From 1XD8-76 sp051880335 (GTDB lineage: Bacteria; Bacillota; Clostridia; Lachnospirales; Lachnospiraceae), in the NCBI GenBank assembly GCA_051880335.1, contig JBJENT010000125.1:1-14308 (forward strand): a stretch of DNA of 14,308 nucleotides, read 5' to 3'. This document shows positions 5,435 to 14,016 of the stretch, piece after piece. The position numbers and the translations under genes were made by a program. Every line of letters begins with the position of its first letter. Position 1 is the stretch's first letter. The notes beneath the pieces are model-generated. The model was not told where the DNA came from. It ran no database searches and was given only the letters and a program-made list of their open reading frames with translations.

Positions 5435-8400
5435 ATGGGTAACGTACGACGTATCTATGTGGAAAAGAAAGCACCTTTTGCAGTAAAGGCAAAGGAACTG
5501 CGGGAGGAAATCGGAAGCTATCTTCAGATCGCTTCTGTAACAGGTGTAAGAGAATTCATTCGCTATGATGTGGAGAATATCAGCGATGCAGTATTTGAAA
5601 AAGCATGTCTGACTGTTTTTTCAGAGCCACCGGTTGATATTTTATATCGTGAAACAATCGATATCCCGGAAAATGCGCATGTATTCAGCGTGGAATATCT
5701 GCCGGGGCAGTTCGACCAGAGAGCAGACTCCGCAGTGCAGTGTGTGAAATTTTTGAAGGAAGATGAGGAACCTGTGATTCGGACAGCAGTTACCTATATG
5801 ATTTTAGGTGACGTGTCTGATGAGGAAATGGATCGGATCAAGGCATACTGTATCAACCCTGTGGATTCCAGAGAAACGGATATGGTAAAACCGGAAACTC
5901 TGGTAACTGTGTACGAAGATCCTGCTGATATTAAGATATTTGATGGATTCTGCGATATGCCGGAAGCAGATTTAAAGAAACTTTACGATTCCTTAAGCCT
6001 GGCTATGACATTCAAAGATTTCCTTCATATTCAGAATTATTTTAAATCCGAAGAGCACAGAGACCCATCCATGACGGAAATCCGTGTACTGGATACCTAT
6101 TGGTCGGATCACTGCAGACATACTACCTTCTCTACCGAGCTGACAGATGTGGAATTCGGAGAAGGTTATTACAGAGTACCATTGGAAACTACATACCAGA
6201 GTTATCTGGATACCAGAGAAGAGATTTATGCCGGCAGATCCGATAAATTTGTGTGCCTGATGGATCTGGCTCTGATGGCAATGAAAAAACTGCGTGCAGA
6301 TGGCAAGCTGGAAGACATGGAAGTGTCTGATGAGATCAATGCTTGTTCTGTAGTAGTACCGGTGGAAATGGATTATGGCAATGGACCGGTGACCGAAGAA
6401 TGGCTGGTATTTTTCAAAAATGAAACCCACAACCATCCCACGGAAATCGAACCTTTCGGTGGTGCAGCCACCTGTCTTGGCGGTGCTATCCGTGATCCCC
6501 TTTCCGGACGTGGTTATGTATATCAGGCCATGCGTGTAACAGGTGCCGCAGATCCTACCGTGCCGGTATCGGAAACATTAAAGGGTAAATTATCCCAGGC
6601 AAGACTGGTCAGAGGTGCAGCTCAGGGCTATTCCTCCTATGGTAACCAGATCGGTCTGGCAACCGGTTATGTAAAAGAAATCTATCATCCGAATTATGTG
6701 GCAAAAAGAATGGAAATCGGTGCAGTCATGGGTGCTGCTCCGAGACGTAATGTTATTCGTGAGAATTCGGATCCGGATGATATCATCATCCTGCTGGGCG
6801 GACGTACCGGCCGTGACGGCTGTGGTGGTGCTACCGGTTCTTCCAAGGCGCATACCACACAGTCTATTGATGTGTGCGGTGCAGAGGTACAGAAGGGTAA
6901 TGCGCCTACAGAGCGTAAGATTCAGAGACTTTTCCGAAGAGAAGAAGTTTCTAAACTGATTAAAAAATGTAATGACTTTGGTGCCGGCGGTGTATCCGTA
7001 GCAATCGGTGAGCTGGCAGATGGTCTGGTAGTGGATCTGGATAAAGTGCCGAAAAAATATGCCGGTCTGGACGGTACGGAACTGGCTATTTCCGAATCTC
7101 AGGAACGTATGGCAGTGGTAGTGGCACCGAAAGACGTGGATGAATTCCTGAAATATGCAGAACAGGAAAACCTGGAAGCAGTACAGGTGGCAGTGGTAAC
7201 CAAAGAGCCAAGACTGGTACTGAAATGGCGTGGAAAAGAAATTGTAAATATTGCCAGAGCATTCCTGGATACCAACGGTGCCCATCAGGAGACTACTGTA
7301 AAAGTAGATATCCCATCCGAAAAAGAGAATCAGCTTAAGAAGATTGCCCTTCCGGAAGTAGAAGAAGCCTTAAAAGAAAGTGATGTCAGAAAAGCATGGA
7401 TTTCATCACTGCATGATTTAAATGTATGTTCCCAGAAAGGTCTGGTAGAACGGTTTGATGCATCCATCGGTGCAGGATCAGTATTTATGCCTTATGGTGG
7501 CGTACATCAGCTCACAGAGACCCAGACCATGGTGGCAAAACTGCCTGTTCTGAAGGGAAAAACAGACACCGTAACCATGATGAGTTATGGTTTTGATCCG
7601 TATATCTCTTCCTGGAGCCCATATCATGGAGCTGTCTATGCAGTGACAGAATCCATGGCTAAGATTGTGGCAACCGGTGGTGATTACAAGAAGATCCGTT
7701 TCACATTCCAGGAGTATTTCCGCAGAATGAGTGAAGAACCGAGCAGATGGAGTCAGCCTTTTGCAGCTCTCCTTGGTGCATATGATGCCCAGATCGGATT
7801 TGGTCTTCCATCCATTGGTGGAAAAGATTCCATGTCCGGAACCTTTAACGATATCGATGTTCCACCTACCCTGGTTTCCTTTGCAGTGGATGTGGCAAAA
7901 GAAAAAGATATCATCACACCGGAACTGAAAAAGGCCGGAAATAAACTGGCATATTTCGAAATCGATGTGGATGAATACGATATTCCGAATTATGAAAAAG
8001 TAATGGAGCTTTATGATGGTATTTCTGCCCTGATTCATGCAGGTATCATTAAATCCGCTTATGCTGTGGATACCAAAGGTATTGCAGTGGCAGCATCCAA
8101 GATGGCATTCGGTAACAAGCTGGGTGTGAAATTTGATGCAGAAAAACTGGAAGCAGAGGATCTGTTCCGCTGTGGGCTTGGCAACATTCTTGCTGAAATC
8201 GATGCAGATAAGCTTGCTGAACTGGAAAATAAAGCAGAAGAACTGGATATCAGTTACAGTATTGTAGGTGAGGTAACTGCAAAAGCAGCCTTTGCCTATG
8301 ACGATGCTTTGATCTCTATGGAAGAAGCACTGGATAGCTGGAAATCCAAACTGGATAAAGTATTCCCATATAAGGGTGAAAAGGGAAAAGATGCTGTAGA

Positions 8401-9250
8401 ATCTCCACTTTACAAAGCTGATTCCATCTATGTTTGCAAACACAAAGTGGCTAAACCTACCGTATTTATTCCGGTATTCCCTGGTACCAACTGTGAGTAT
8501 GATTCTGCAAAAGCATTTGAACGTGCAGGTGCAGATGTGATCACAAAAGTATTTAAAAATATGACACCGGAAGATATCAGAGACTCTGTAGAAGTATTTG
8601 AAAAAGCCATCAATCAGTCTCAGATCATCATGTTCCCAGGTGGATTCTCAGCCGGTGATGAACCGGATGGAAGTGCTAAGTTCTTTGCAACTGCATTCCA
8701 GAATGAGAAGATGAAAGAAGCAGTCGTGAAACTGCTGAACGAAAGAGATGGTCTTGCTCTCGGAATCTGTAATGGTTTCCAGGCGCTGATCAAGCTTGGA
8801 CTTGTTCCATATGGCGAAATTGTCGGTCAGAAAGAAGATTCACCGACTCTTACGTTTAATACAGTAAACAGACATATTTCGAAGATGGTATATACCAAAG
8901 TAGTTTCCAATAAGTCTCCATGGCTGGCACAGGCTGAACTTGGAAAGACTTATGTAAACCCGGCGTCCCATGGAGAGGGCCGATTTGTTGCACCGAAAGA
9001 ATGGCTGGATAAGTTGTTTGCTGGTGGCCAGGTAGCAACCCAGTACGCAGATCAGGAAGGCAATGTATCCATGGATGAAGAGTACAATATCAATGGCTCC
9101 TACTTATCGATTGAAGGTATTACTTCCCCGGATGGAAGGTGTTTCGGTAAAATGGCACATTCCGAACGTCGCGGTGAAAGTGTGGCAATCAATATTTATG
9201 GAGAACAGGATATGAAGATCTTCGAATCCGGTGTGGCCTATTTTAAATAA
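5435..9250 (+). CDS. purL: Phosphoribosylformylglycinamidine synthase, large single-chain form
   Basis: 1271 residues. The enzyme converts FGAR, glutamine and ATP to FGAM in the fourth step of purine synthesis, in the cytoplasm. Domains in order: PurS-like N-terminal domain (about 1-150), linker with W223-S-D-H-C-R-H-T-T, first ATP/FGAR synthetase half with N329-E-T-H-N-H-P-T-E-I-E-P-F-G-G, second synthetase-like half with GLPSIGGKDSMSGTF near 790-805, and a C-terminal class I glutaminase from about 1007 (PVFPGTNCEYDSAKAF, FPGGFSAGDEPDG). The glutaminase triad is visible: nucleophile C1112 in GICNGFQ, and H1242/E1244 in AHSERRG; HGEGRF is at 1179-1184. It is the fused form, not the PurS/PurQ/PurL split form typical of Bacillus. 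The start at 5435 is the only in-frame ATG after the stop at 5408-5410; GGAGG at 5417-5421 is 13 bases away, longer than ideal. No purine riboswitch was seen upstream. Confidence 0.98.
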   Translation: MGNVRRIYVEKKAPFAVKAKELREEIGSYLQIASVTGVREFIRYDVENISDAVFEKACLTVFSEPPVDILYRETIDIPENAHVFSVEYLPGQFDQRADSAVQCVKFLKEDEEPVIRTAVTYMILGDVSDEEMDRIKAYCINPVDSRETDMVKPETLVTVYEDPADIKIFDGFCDMPEADLKKLYDSLSLAMTFKDFLHIQNYFKSEEHRDPSMTEIRVLDTYWSDHCRHTTFSTELTDVEFGEGYYRVPLETTYQSYLDTREEIYAGRSDKFVCLMDLALMAMKKLRADGKLEDMEVSDEINACSVVVPVEMDYGNGPVTEEWLVFFKNETHNHPTEIEPFGGAATCLGGAIRDPLSGRGYVYQAMRVTGAADPTVPVSETLKGKLSQARLVRGAAQGYSSYGNQIGLATGYVKEIYHPNYVAKRMEIGAVMGAAPRRNVIRENSDPDDIIILLGGRTGRDGCGGATGSSKAHTTQSIDVCGAEVQKGNAPTERKIQRLFRREEVSKLIKKCNDFGAGGVSVAIGELADGLVVDLDKVPKKYAGLDGTELAISESQERMAVVVAPKDVDEFLKYAEQENLEAVQVAVVTKEPRLVLKWRGKEIVNIARAFLDTNGAHQETTVKVDIPSEKENQLKKIALPEVEEALKESDVRKAWISSLHDLNVCSQKGLVERFDASIGAGSVFMPYGGVHQLTETQTMVAKLPVLKGKTDTVTMMSYGFDPYISSWSPYHGAVYAVTESMAKIVATGGDYKKIRFTFQEYFRRMSEEPSRWSQPFAALLGAYDAQIGFGLPSIGGKDSMSGTFNDIDVPPTLVSFAVDVAKEKDIITPELKKAGNKLAYFEIDVDEYDIPNYEKVMELYDGISALIHAGIIKSAYAVDTKGIAVAASKMAFGNKLGVKFDAEKLEAEDLFRCGLGNILAEIDADKLAELENKAEELDISYSIVGEVTAKAAFAYDDALISMEEALDSWKSKLDKVFPYKGEKGKDAVESPLYKADSIYVCKHKVAKPTVFIPVFPGTNCEYDSAKAFERAGADVITKVFKNMTPEDIRDSVEVFEKAINQSQIIMFPGGFSAGDEPDGSAKFFATAFQNEKMKEAVVKLLNERDGLALGICNGFQALIKLGLVPYGEIVGQKEDSPTLTFNTVNRHISKMVYTKVVSNKSPWLAQAELGKTYVNPASHGEGRFVAPKEWLDKLFAGGQVATQYADQEGNVSMDEEYNINGSYLSIEGITSPDGRCFGKMAHSERRGESVAINIYGEQDMKIFESGVAYFK

Positions 9251-9268
9251 AAACAGGTAATGATAAGC

Positions 9269-9302
9269 GCCCAAAGGAGAGCGTGGATACTCTTCTTTGG
9301 GC
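9269..9302 (+). other. Hairpin between purL and carA, no U-tract
   Basis: GCCCAAAGGAGAG (9269-9281) pairs with CTCTTCTTTGGGC (9290-9302): 13 base pairs with one G-T pair and an 8-base loop. What follows (ATGCTTGTGC) is not a T run, so termination would be inefficient or Rho-dependent. It resembles the hairpin before purL in architecture. It may separate purL from carAB or protect the 3' end of the purL message. Confidence 0.55.
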
Positions 9303-9306
9303 ATGC

Positions 9307-9333
9307 TTGTGCATAAATGAAATGGGATACAAT
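9307..9333 (+). promoter_or_regulatory. Possible promoter of carAB
   Basis: TACAAT at 9328-9333 is a good -10. The best -35 is TTGTGC (9307-9312) at a short 15-base spacing, so this is tentative. Transcription would start near 9340, about 35 bases before carA. No PyrR-type or arginine-operator sequence was recognised. Confidence 0.35.
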
Positions 9334-9375
9334 ATATATCGAGGAGAAAAATTGACAGATGGAGGGACCCGGTGA

Positions 9376-10476
9376 ATGAAAGCATTTTTGATTTTGGAAG
9401 ATGGCACGGTTTTTCAGGGAACACATATCGGTGTGGAAAAAGAAGTGATCAGTGAAATCGTTTTTAATACTTCTATGGCAGGATATCTGGAAGTACTGAC
9501 AGATCCGTCCTATGCAGGACAGGCAGTCTGCATGACTTATCCTTTGATCGGAAATTATGGGGTATGTCTGGCAGATATGGAATCCAGACAGGCATGGCCG
9601 GATGGATTTATCGTAAGAGAACTTTCCAGAATTCCAAGCAATTTCCGGAGTGAAATGTCGATTCAGGAATTCCTGGAGCAGCAGAACATTCCGGGAATCG
9701 CCGGAATTGATACCAGAATGCTGACAAAGATCCTTCGTGAAAAAGGAACCATGAATGGTATGATCACTACCAATGAGCATTATGATCTGGATGAAATCAT
9801 ACCGAAACTGAAAGCCTATACAACCGGTAAGGTAGTGGAGAAAGTAACCTGCCCTGAAGCATATGAAGTGAAAGGAAAAAAAGAGCTAAATGGCGCTGGG
9901 AAAAAGGTAGCACTTTTAGATCTGGGTGCTAAAAACAACATTGCCAGAAGCCTGGCTATGCGTGGATGTGATGTGACCGTATATCCGGCGCAGACGAAAG
10001 CTGAAGAAATCTTAAAAGTAAGTCCGGATGGCATCATGCTGTCCAATGGCCCGGGAGATCCAAAGGAATGTACCGAAGTGATTCAGGAAATCAAAAAGCT
10101 GTATGATTCCGATGTGCCGATTTTTGCGATCTGTCTGGGACATCAGCTGATGGCACTGGCTACAGGAGCAGACACCTATAAATTGAAATATGGTCACAGG
10201 GGCGGAAATCATCCCGTAAAAGATCTGACAACCGGGAAGGTTTATATTTCTTCCCAGAACCATGGGTATGTAGTGGATATGGATAAACTGGACCCCAAGG
10301 TGGCAACTCCGGCTTTTATCAATGTCAATGACGGAACCAACGAAGGCCTTGCCTATACAGGGAAAAATATTTTTACGGTACAGTTCCATCCGGAAGCGTG
10401 CCCGGGACCTCAGGATTCCAGCTATCTGTTTGACCGATTCTTAACTATGATGGACGAAAAAGGAGGAAACAACTAA
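9376..10476 (+). CDS. carA: Carbamoyl-phosphate synthase small (glutaminase) subunit
   Basis: 366 residues, typical for the family. CarA hydrolyses glutamine and channels ammonia to CarB for carbamoyl phosphate, the precursor of pyrimidines and arginine. The N-terminal CPSase_sm_chain domain is residues 1-140 (LEDGTVFQG, FNTSMAGYLEVLTDPSYAGQ, TYPLIGNYG). The class I glutaminase covers about 170-360: LSNGPGDP, the nucleophile C253 in AICLGHQ, SSQNHGYVVD, and H338/E340 in QFHPEA. GGAGGG at 9361-9366 lies 9 bases before the ATG. The stop TAA overlaps the carB ATG by one base. It is 125 bases after purL, with a hairpin and a possible promoter between, so it may be partly uncoupled from purL. Nothing nearby shows whether this copy serves arginine, pyrimidines or both. 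Confidence 0.97.
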   Translation: MKAFLILEDGTVFQGTHIGVEKEVISEIVFNTSMAGYLEVLTDPSYAGQAVCMTYPLIGNYGVCLADMESRQAWPDGFIVRELSRIPSNFRSEMSIQEFLEQQNIPGIAGIDTRMLTKILREKGTMNGMITTNEHYDLDEIIPKLKAYTTGKVVEKVTCPEAYEVKGKKELNGAGKKVALLDLGAKNNIARSLAMRGCDVTVYPAQTKAEEILKVSPDGIMLSNGPGDPKECTEVIQEIKKLYDSDVPIFAICLGHQLMALATGADTYKLKYGHRGGNHPVKDLTTGKVYISSQNHGYVVDMDKLDPKVATPAFINVNDGTNEGLAYTGKNIFTVQFHPEACPGPQDSSYLFDRFLTMMDEKGGNN

Positions 10477-13400
10477 TGCCAAAGAATCCAAATGTAAAGA
10501 AAGTATTAGTCATTGGCTCCGGTCCTATCGTTATCGGCCAGGCTGCAGAGTTTGACTACGCAGGCACACAGGCCTGTCGTTCCCTGAAAGAGGAAGGTAT
10601 GGAGGTGGTTCTGGTCAATTCCAATCCCGCCACCATTATGACAGATAAAGATATTGCAGATAAGGTGTATATCGAACCTTTAACAGCAGAAGTGCTGGAA
10701 AAGATCATTGAAAAAGAAAAACCGGATTCGGTTCTGCCGACCCTTGGTGGTCAGGCCGGTCTGAACTTGGGTATGGAACTGGATGAATCAGGCTTTTTGG
10801 CAGCCCACCATGTAAAGCTTCTTGGAACCACTGCCAAAACCATCAAAAAGGCAGAAGACCGTCTGGAATTTAAAGAGACCATGGAAAAAATCGGAGAGCC
10901 CTGTGCTCCTTCCCTGGTGGTGGAAAACGTATCGGATGGTGTGGAATTTGCCAATAAAATCGGGTATCCGGTGGTACTTAGACCTGCTTATACCCTGGGT
11001 GGTTCCGGCGGCGGTATTGCACATAATCAGGTGCAGCTGGAAGAGATTCTGGAAAATGGTCTGAGACTTTCCCGTGTGGGCCAGGTTCTGGTAGAACGCT
11101 GCATTGCCGGCTGGAAAGAAATCGAATATGAGGTGATGAGGGACAGCGCAGGAAACTGTATTACAGTCTGCAACATGGAGAACATTGATCCGGTAGGCGT
11201 GCATACCGGTGACTCTATCGTGGTGGCACCTTCCCAGACCTTATCCGACAAAGAATATCAGATGCTCCGTAGCGCAGCACTGAATATCATCAATGAACTG
11301 GAAATCACCGGTGGATGTAATGTGCAGTTTGCCCTTCATCCTACCAGTTTTGAATATTGTGTCATCGAGGTAAATCCCCGTGTCAGCCGTTCTTCCGCTC
11401 TGGCTTCCAAGGCTACCGGCTATCCTATTGCCAAGGTAGCAGCCAAGATCGCGCTGGGATATACTCTGGATGAGATCAAAAATGCCATTACCGGCAAGAC
11501 TTACGCCAGCTTTGAACCTACCCTGGATTACTGTGTCGTAAAGATACCGCGTCTGCCATTTGATAAATTTATTACAGCAAAACGTACGCTGACCACACAG
11601 ATGAAGGCAACCGGTGAGGTCATGAGTATCTGTAATAACTTTGAAGGTGCTCTGATGAAAGCACTGCGCAGCCTGGAGCAGCATGTGGATTGTCTGCGCA
11701 GTTATGATTTTTCCAAGCTGAGTGCAGAGGAGCTGGTAGAGCGAATGAAAATCGTGGATGACCAGCGGATCTTTATCATTGCAGAGGCCATTCGGAAAGG
11801 GGTAGATTACGATACTATCCATGAGATCACCATGGTGGATCACTGGTTTATCGATAAGATCGCGATTTTAACCGAGATGGAAGCCCAGCTGGAAAAGGAA
11901 GGGAAAGCTCTCTGTGTCGATACGTTGACCGAAGCAAAAAGACTGGAATTTTCGGATGCAGTCATTGCCAGACTGACCGGCCTTGGCGAAGAAGATGTGA
12001 AGAAGATGCGTTATGAAAATGGCATCACAGCATCCTTTAAAATGGTAGATACCTGCGCGGCAGAATTTGCAGCTTCCACGCCATATTATTATTCTGTATT
12101 CGGCGGAGAAGATGAAGCCAAAGAAACCACCGGAAAGAAAAAGGTTCTGGTTCTTGGTTCCGGCCCGATCCGTATCGGCCAGGGTATTGAATTTGACTAT
12201 TGTTCCGTTCATGCCACCTGGGCCTTTGCGAAAGCCGGATATGAAACCATTATTGTAAACAACAATCCGGAGACGGTTTCCACCGACTTTGATATTGCAG
12301 ACAAACTGTACTTTGAGCCCCTTACCCCGGAGGATGTCCAGAACATCGTAGATGTGGAAAAACCGGATGGTGCGGTGGTTCAGTTCGGTGGACAGACCGC
12401 TATTAAACTTACCGAGTCCCTGATGAAAATGGGGGTACCGATTCTGGGTACCAAAGCAGAAGACGTGGATGCAGCAGAAGACAGAGAGCTGTTTGATCAG
12501 ATTCTGCAGGAGACTGATATTCCAAGGGCAGCAGGAGGTACTGTCTTTACTGCAGAAGAAGCCAAAGAGGTAGCAAACCGGCTGGGATATCCGGTACTGG
12601 TTCGTCCATCCTATGTACTTGGCGGACAGGGCATGCAGATTGCTATTTCCGATCAGGAAATCGAAGAATTCATGGCAATCATCAACCGCTATTCTCAGGA
12701 ACACCCGATTCTGGTGGATAAATATCTGCAGGGCAAAGAACTGGAAGTGGATGCGGTATGTGATGGCACAGATATCCTGATTCCGGGTATCATGGAGCAT
12801 ATTGAAAGAACCGGTGTACACTCCGGCGACTCCATCTCCGTTTATCCGGCCTTTACCGTCAGTGAAAAAGTAAAAGAGACTATTGCAGAATACTCCAGAA
12901 GACTGGCCAAAGCACTGCATGTCATCGGACTGATCAATATTCAGTTCATTGCAGTGGGAGATGAGGTATATGTTATTGAAGTAAATCCCCGTTCTTCCAG
13001 AACGGTGCCATACATCAGCAAGGTAACCGGTATCCCGATCGTGGATCTGGCTACGGAGGTGATCATCGGCAAAAAGATCCGGGATTTGGGATATGAGCCG
13101 GGGCTTCAGCCTGCAGCAGACTATGTGGCAATTAAGATGCCGGTATTCTCCTTTGAAAAGATCCGTGGTGCGGAAATCAGCCTTGGTCCGGAAATGAAAT
13201 CCACCGGAGAATGTCTGGGTATTGCACCTACCTTTGATGAGGCTCTTTATAAGGCATTTTTGGGTGCCGGGGTTGACCTGCCGAAATATAAACAGATGAT
13301 CATGACGGTAAAGGATGCAGATAAAGGGGAGGCGATTGAAATCGGCCGACGCTTTGAGAAACTGGGTTATACCATTTATGCCACCAGAAGTACAGCAGCA

Positions 13401-13700
13401 GCCTTAAATGAGGCCGGTGTGAAAGCCCGTAAGGTCAATAAGATCCGCCAGGAATCTCCTACTGTTATGGACCTTATCCTGGGACATAAGATAGACCTGG
13501 TCATTGATACTCCTACCCAGGGACGTGATAAGAGCAGGGATGGTTTCCTGATCCGCAGAACCTCTATCGAAACAGGTGTATATTGTATTACAGCAATGGA
13601 TACCGCAAGAGCCCTTGTTACTTCTCTGGAAAACAAAGAAAAGCAGGGAAACGAAATGACACTGGTAGATATTGCGACCATTGCGAAGAGAGGAAAATAA
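10476..13700 (+). CDS. carB: Carbamoyl-phosphate synthase large subunit
   Basis: 1074 residues, full length. CarB makes carbamoyl phosphate from bicarbonate, two ATP and ammonia supplied by CarA. The two homologous synthetase halves are obvious: VLVIGSGPIVIGQAAEFDYA at residues 10-29 and VLVLGSGPIRIGQGIEFDYC from about 558, each followed by a VNSNPAT or VNNNPET motif and an ATP-grasp domain (ending in VIEVNPRVSRSS and VIEVNPRSSRT). Residues 400-550 are the oligomerisation domain. From about 935 lies the MGS-like allosteric domain (IMTVKDADKGEAIEIGRRFE, KIRQESPTVMDLI, DTPTQGRDKSRDG), where nucleotides or ornithine bind in known relatives. AGGAGG at 10461-10466 is 9 bases before the ATG, and the start overlaps the carA stop (TAATG), so translation is probably coupled. 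No strong terminator follows the gene. Confidence 0.98.
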   Translation: MPKNPNVKKVLVIGSGPIVIGQAAEFDYAGTQACRSLKEEGMEVVLVNSNPATIMTDKDIADKVYIEPLTAEVLEKIIEKEKPDSVLPTLGGQAGLNLGMELDESGFLAAHHVKLLGTTAKTIKKAEDRLEFKETMEKIGEPCAPSLVVENVSDGVEFANKIGYPVVLRPAYTLGGSGGGIAHNQVQLEEILENGLRLSRVGQVLVERCIAGWKEIEYEVMRDSAGNCITVCNMENIDPVGVHTGDSIVVAPSQTLSDKEYQMLRSAALNIINELEITGGCNVQFALHPTSFEYCVIEVNPRVSRSSALASKATGYPIAKVAAKIALGYTLDEIKNAITGKTYASFEPTLDYCVVKIPRLPFDKFITAKRTLTTQMKATGEVMSICNNFEGALMKALRSLEQHVDCLRSYDFSKLSAEELVERMKIVDDQRIFIIAEAIRKGVDYDTIHEITMVDHWFIDKIAILTEMEAQLEKEGKALCVDTLTEAKRLEFSDAVIARLTGLGEEDVKKMRYENGITASFKMVDTCAAEFAASTPYYYSVFGGEDEAKETTGKKKVLVLGSGPIRIGQGIEFDYCSVHATWAFAKAGYETIIVNNNPETVSTDFDIADKLYFEPLTPEDVQNIVDVEKPDGAVVQFGGQTAIKLTESLMKMGVPILGTKAEDVDAAEDRELFDQILQETDIPRAAGGTVFTAEEAKEVANRLGYPVLVRPSYVLGGQGMQIAISDQEIEEFMAIINRYSQEHPILVDKYLQGKELEVDAVCDGTDILIPGIMEHIERTGVHSGDSISVYPAFTVSEKVKETIAEYSRRLAKALHVIGLINIQFIAVGDEVYVIEVNPRSSRTVPYISKVTGIPIVDLATEVIIGKKIRDLGYEPGLQPAADYVAIKMPVFSFEKIRGAEISLGPEMKSTGECLGIAPTFDEALYKAFLGAGVDLPKYKQMIMTVKDADKGEAIEIGRRFEKLGYTIYATRSTAAALNEAGVKARKVNKIRQESPTVMDLILGHKIDLVIDTPTQGRDKSRDGFLIRRTSIETGVYCITAMDTARALVTSLENKEKQGNEMTLVDIATIAKRGK

Positions 13701-13860
13701 ATGCTTCATATTCCGGAAAAACATAGGAAAACTTTGAAGAAAAGAGCATTATCTTAGAATTTTTGTAGGAATTTTCTTCTTACAAAAAAAGTTTCAGAGT
13801 GCTAAAATAATAGATGTAGCGTGAAGTTTTTGATATGTAGTTTCGAAATGGAGTGGAACA
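13701..13860. other. AT-rich spacer after carB, no clear terminator
   Basis: The only dyads are weak: TTTTTGTA (13760-13767) with TACAAAAA (13781-13788), and AATGCT (13700-13705) with AGCATT (13745-13750). Neither is a convincing intrinsic terminator. No gene was found. Confidence 0.4.
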
Positions 13861-13886
13861 TGTTTAACACGAAACAAGCAAGAATT

Positions 13887-13909
13887 CTCCCACCTCTGCA
13901 GGTGGTGAG
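13887..13909 (+). repeat. IS605-type end hairpin
   Basis: CCACCT-CTGC-AGGTGG (13890-13905) is extended by CTC/GAG with a single bulged T at 13906. A subterminal imperfect hairpin with an unpaired base is typical of the ends that Y1 transposases recognise. The flanks AACAAGCAAGAAT and TGAATTGC resemble right ends of IS605-type elements as I remember them, so this could be this element's left end or a leftover right end of an older copy. Confidence 0.5.
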
Positions 13910-13943
13910 ATGAATTGCAAAAAATCTGTTCAAAACAAGAAAA

Positions 13944-13978
13944 GAACATTTGTTCTATCTGGCAAAATATGATAAAAT
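13944..13978 (+). promoter_or_regulatory. Promoter of the tnpB remnant with a LexA/SOS-box-like palindrome on the -35
   Basis: GAAC-ATTT-GTTC at 13944-13955 matches all eight fixed bases of the Gram-positive LexA (DinR) box GAAC-N4-GTTC, within a 14-base AGAACA-TT-TGTTCT dyad. Its right half overlaps TTGTTC (13950-13955), which with TAAAAT at 13973-13978 forms a 17-spaced promoter. Transcription would start near 13985 and lead into the tnpB start at 14017. Whether LexA binds here is inference. Confidence 0.5.
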
Positions 13979-14016
13979 ATTATAAAGCAAAGTATTTTGT
14001 CGGGGGGGGGAAAGCA

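Noticed and set aside
7478..8443. 321-residue open frame on the minus strand
   Set aside because: It is a shadow of purL; composition follows the purL codons and no ribosome binding site or motif supports it.
9352..9357. TTGACA before carA
   Set aside because: The -10 position at 17-base spacing falls on the carA start codon and shows no TATAAT-like sequence.
11868..12920. 350-residue open frame on the minus strand
   Set aside because: It lies wholly antisense to carB, its translation resembles no family, and carB is unmistakable in the plus frame.
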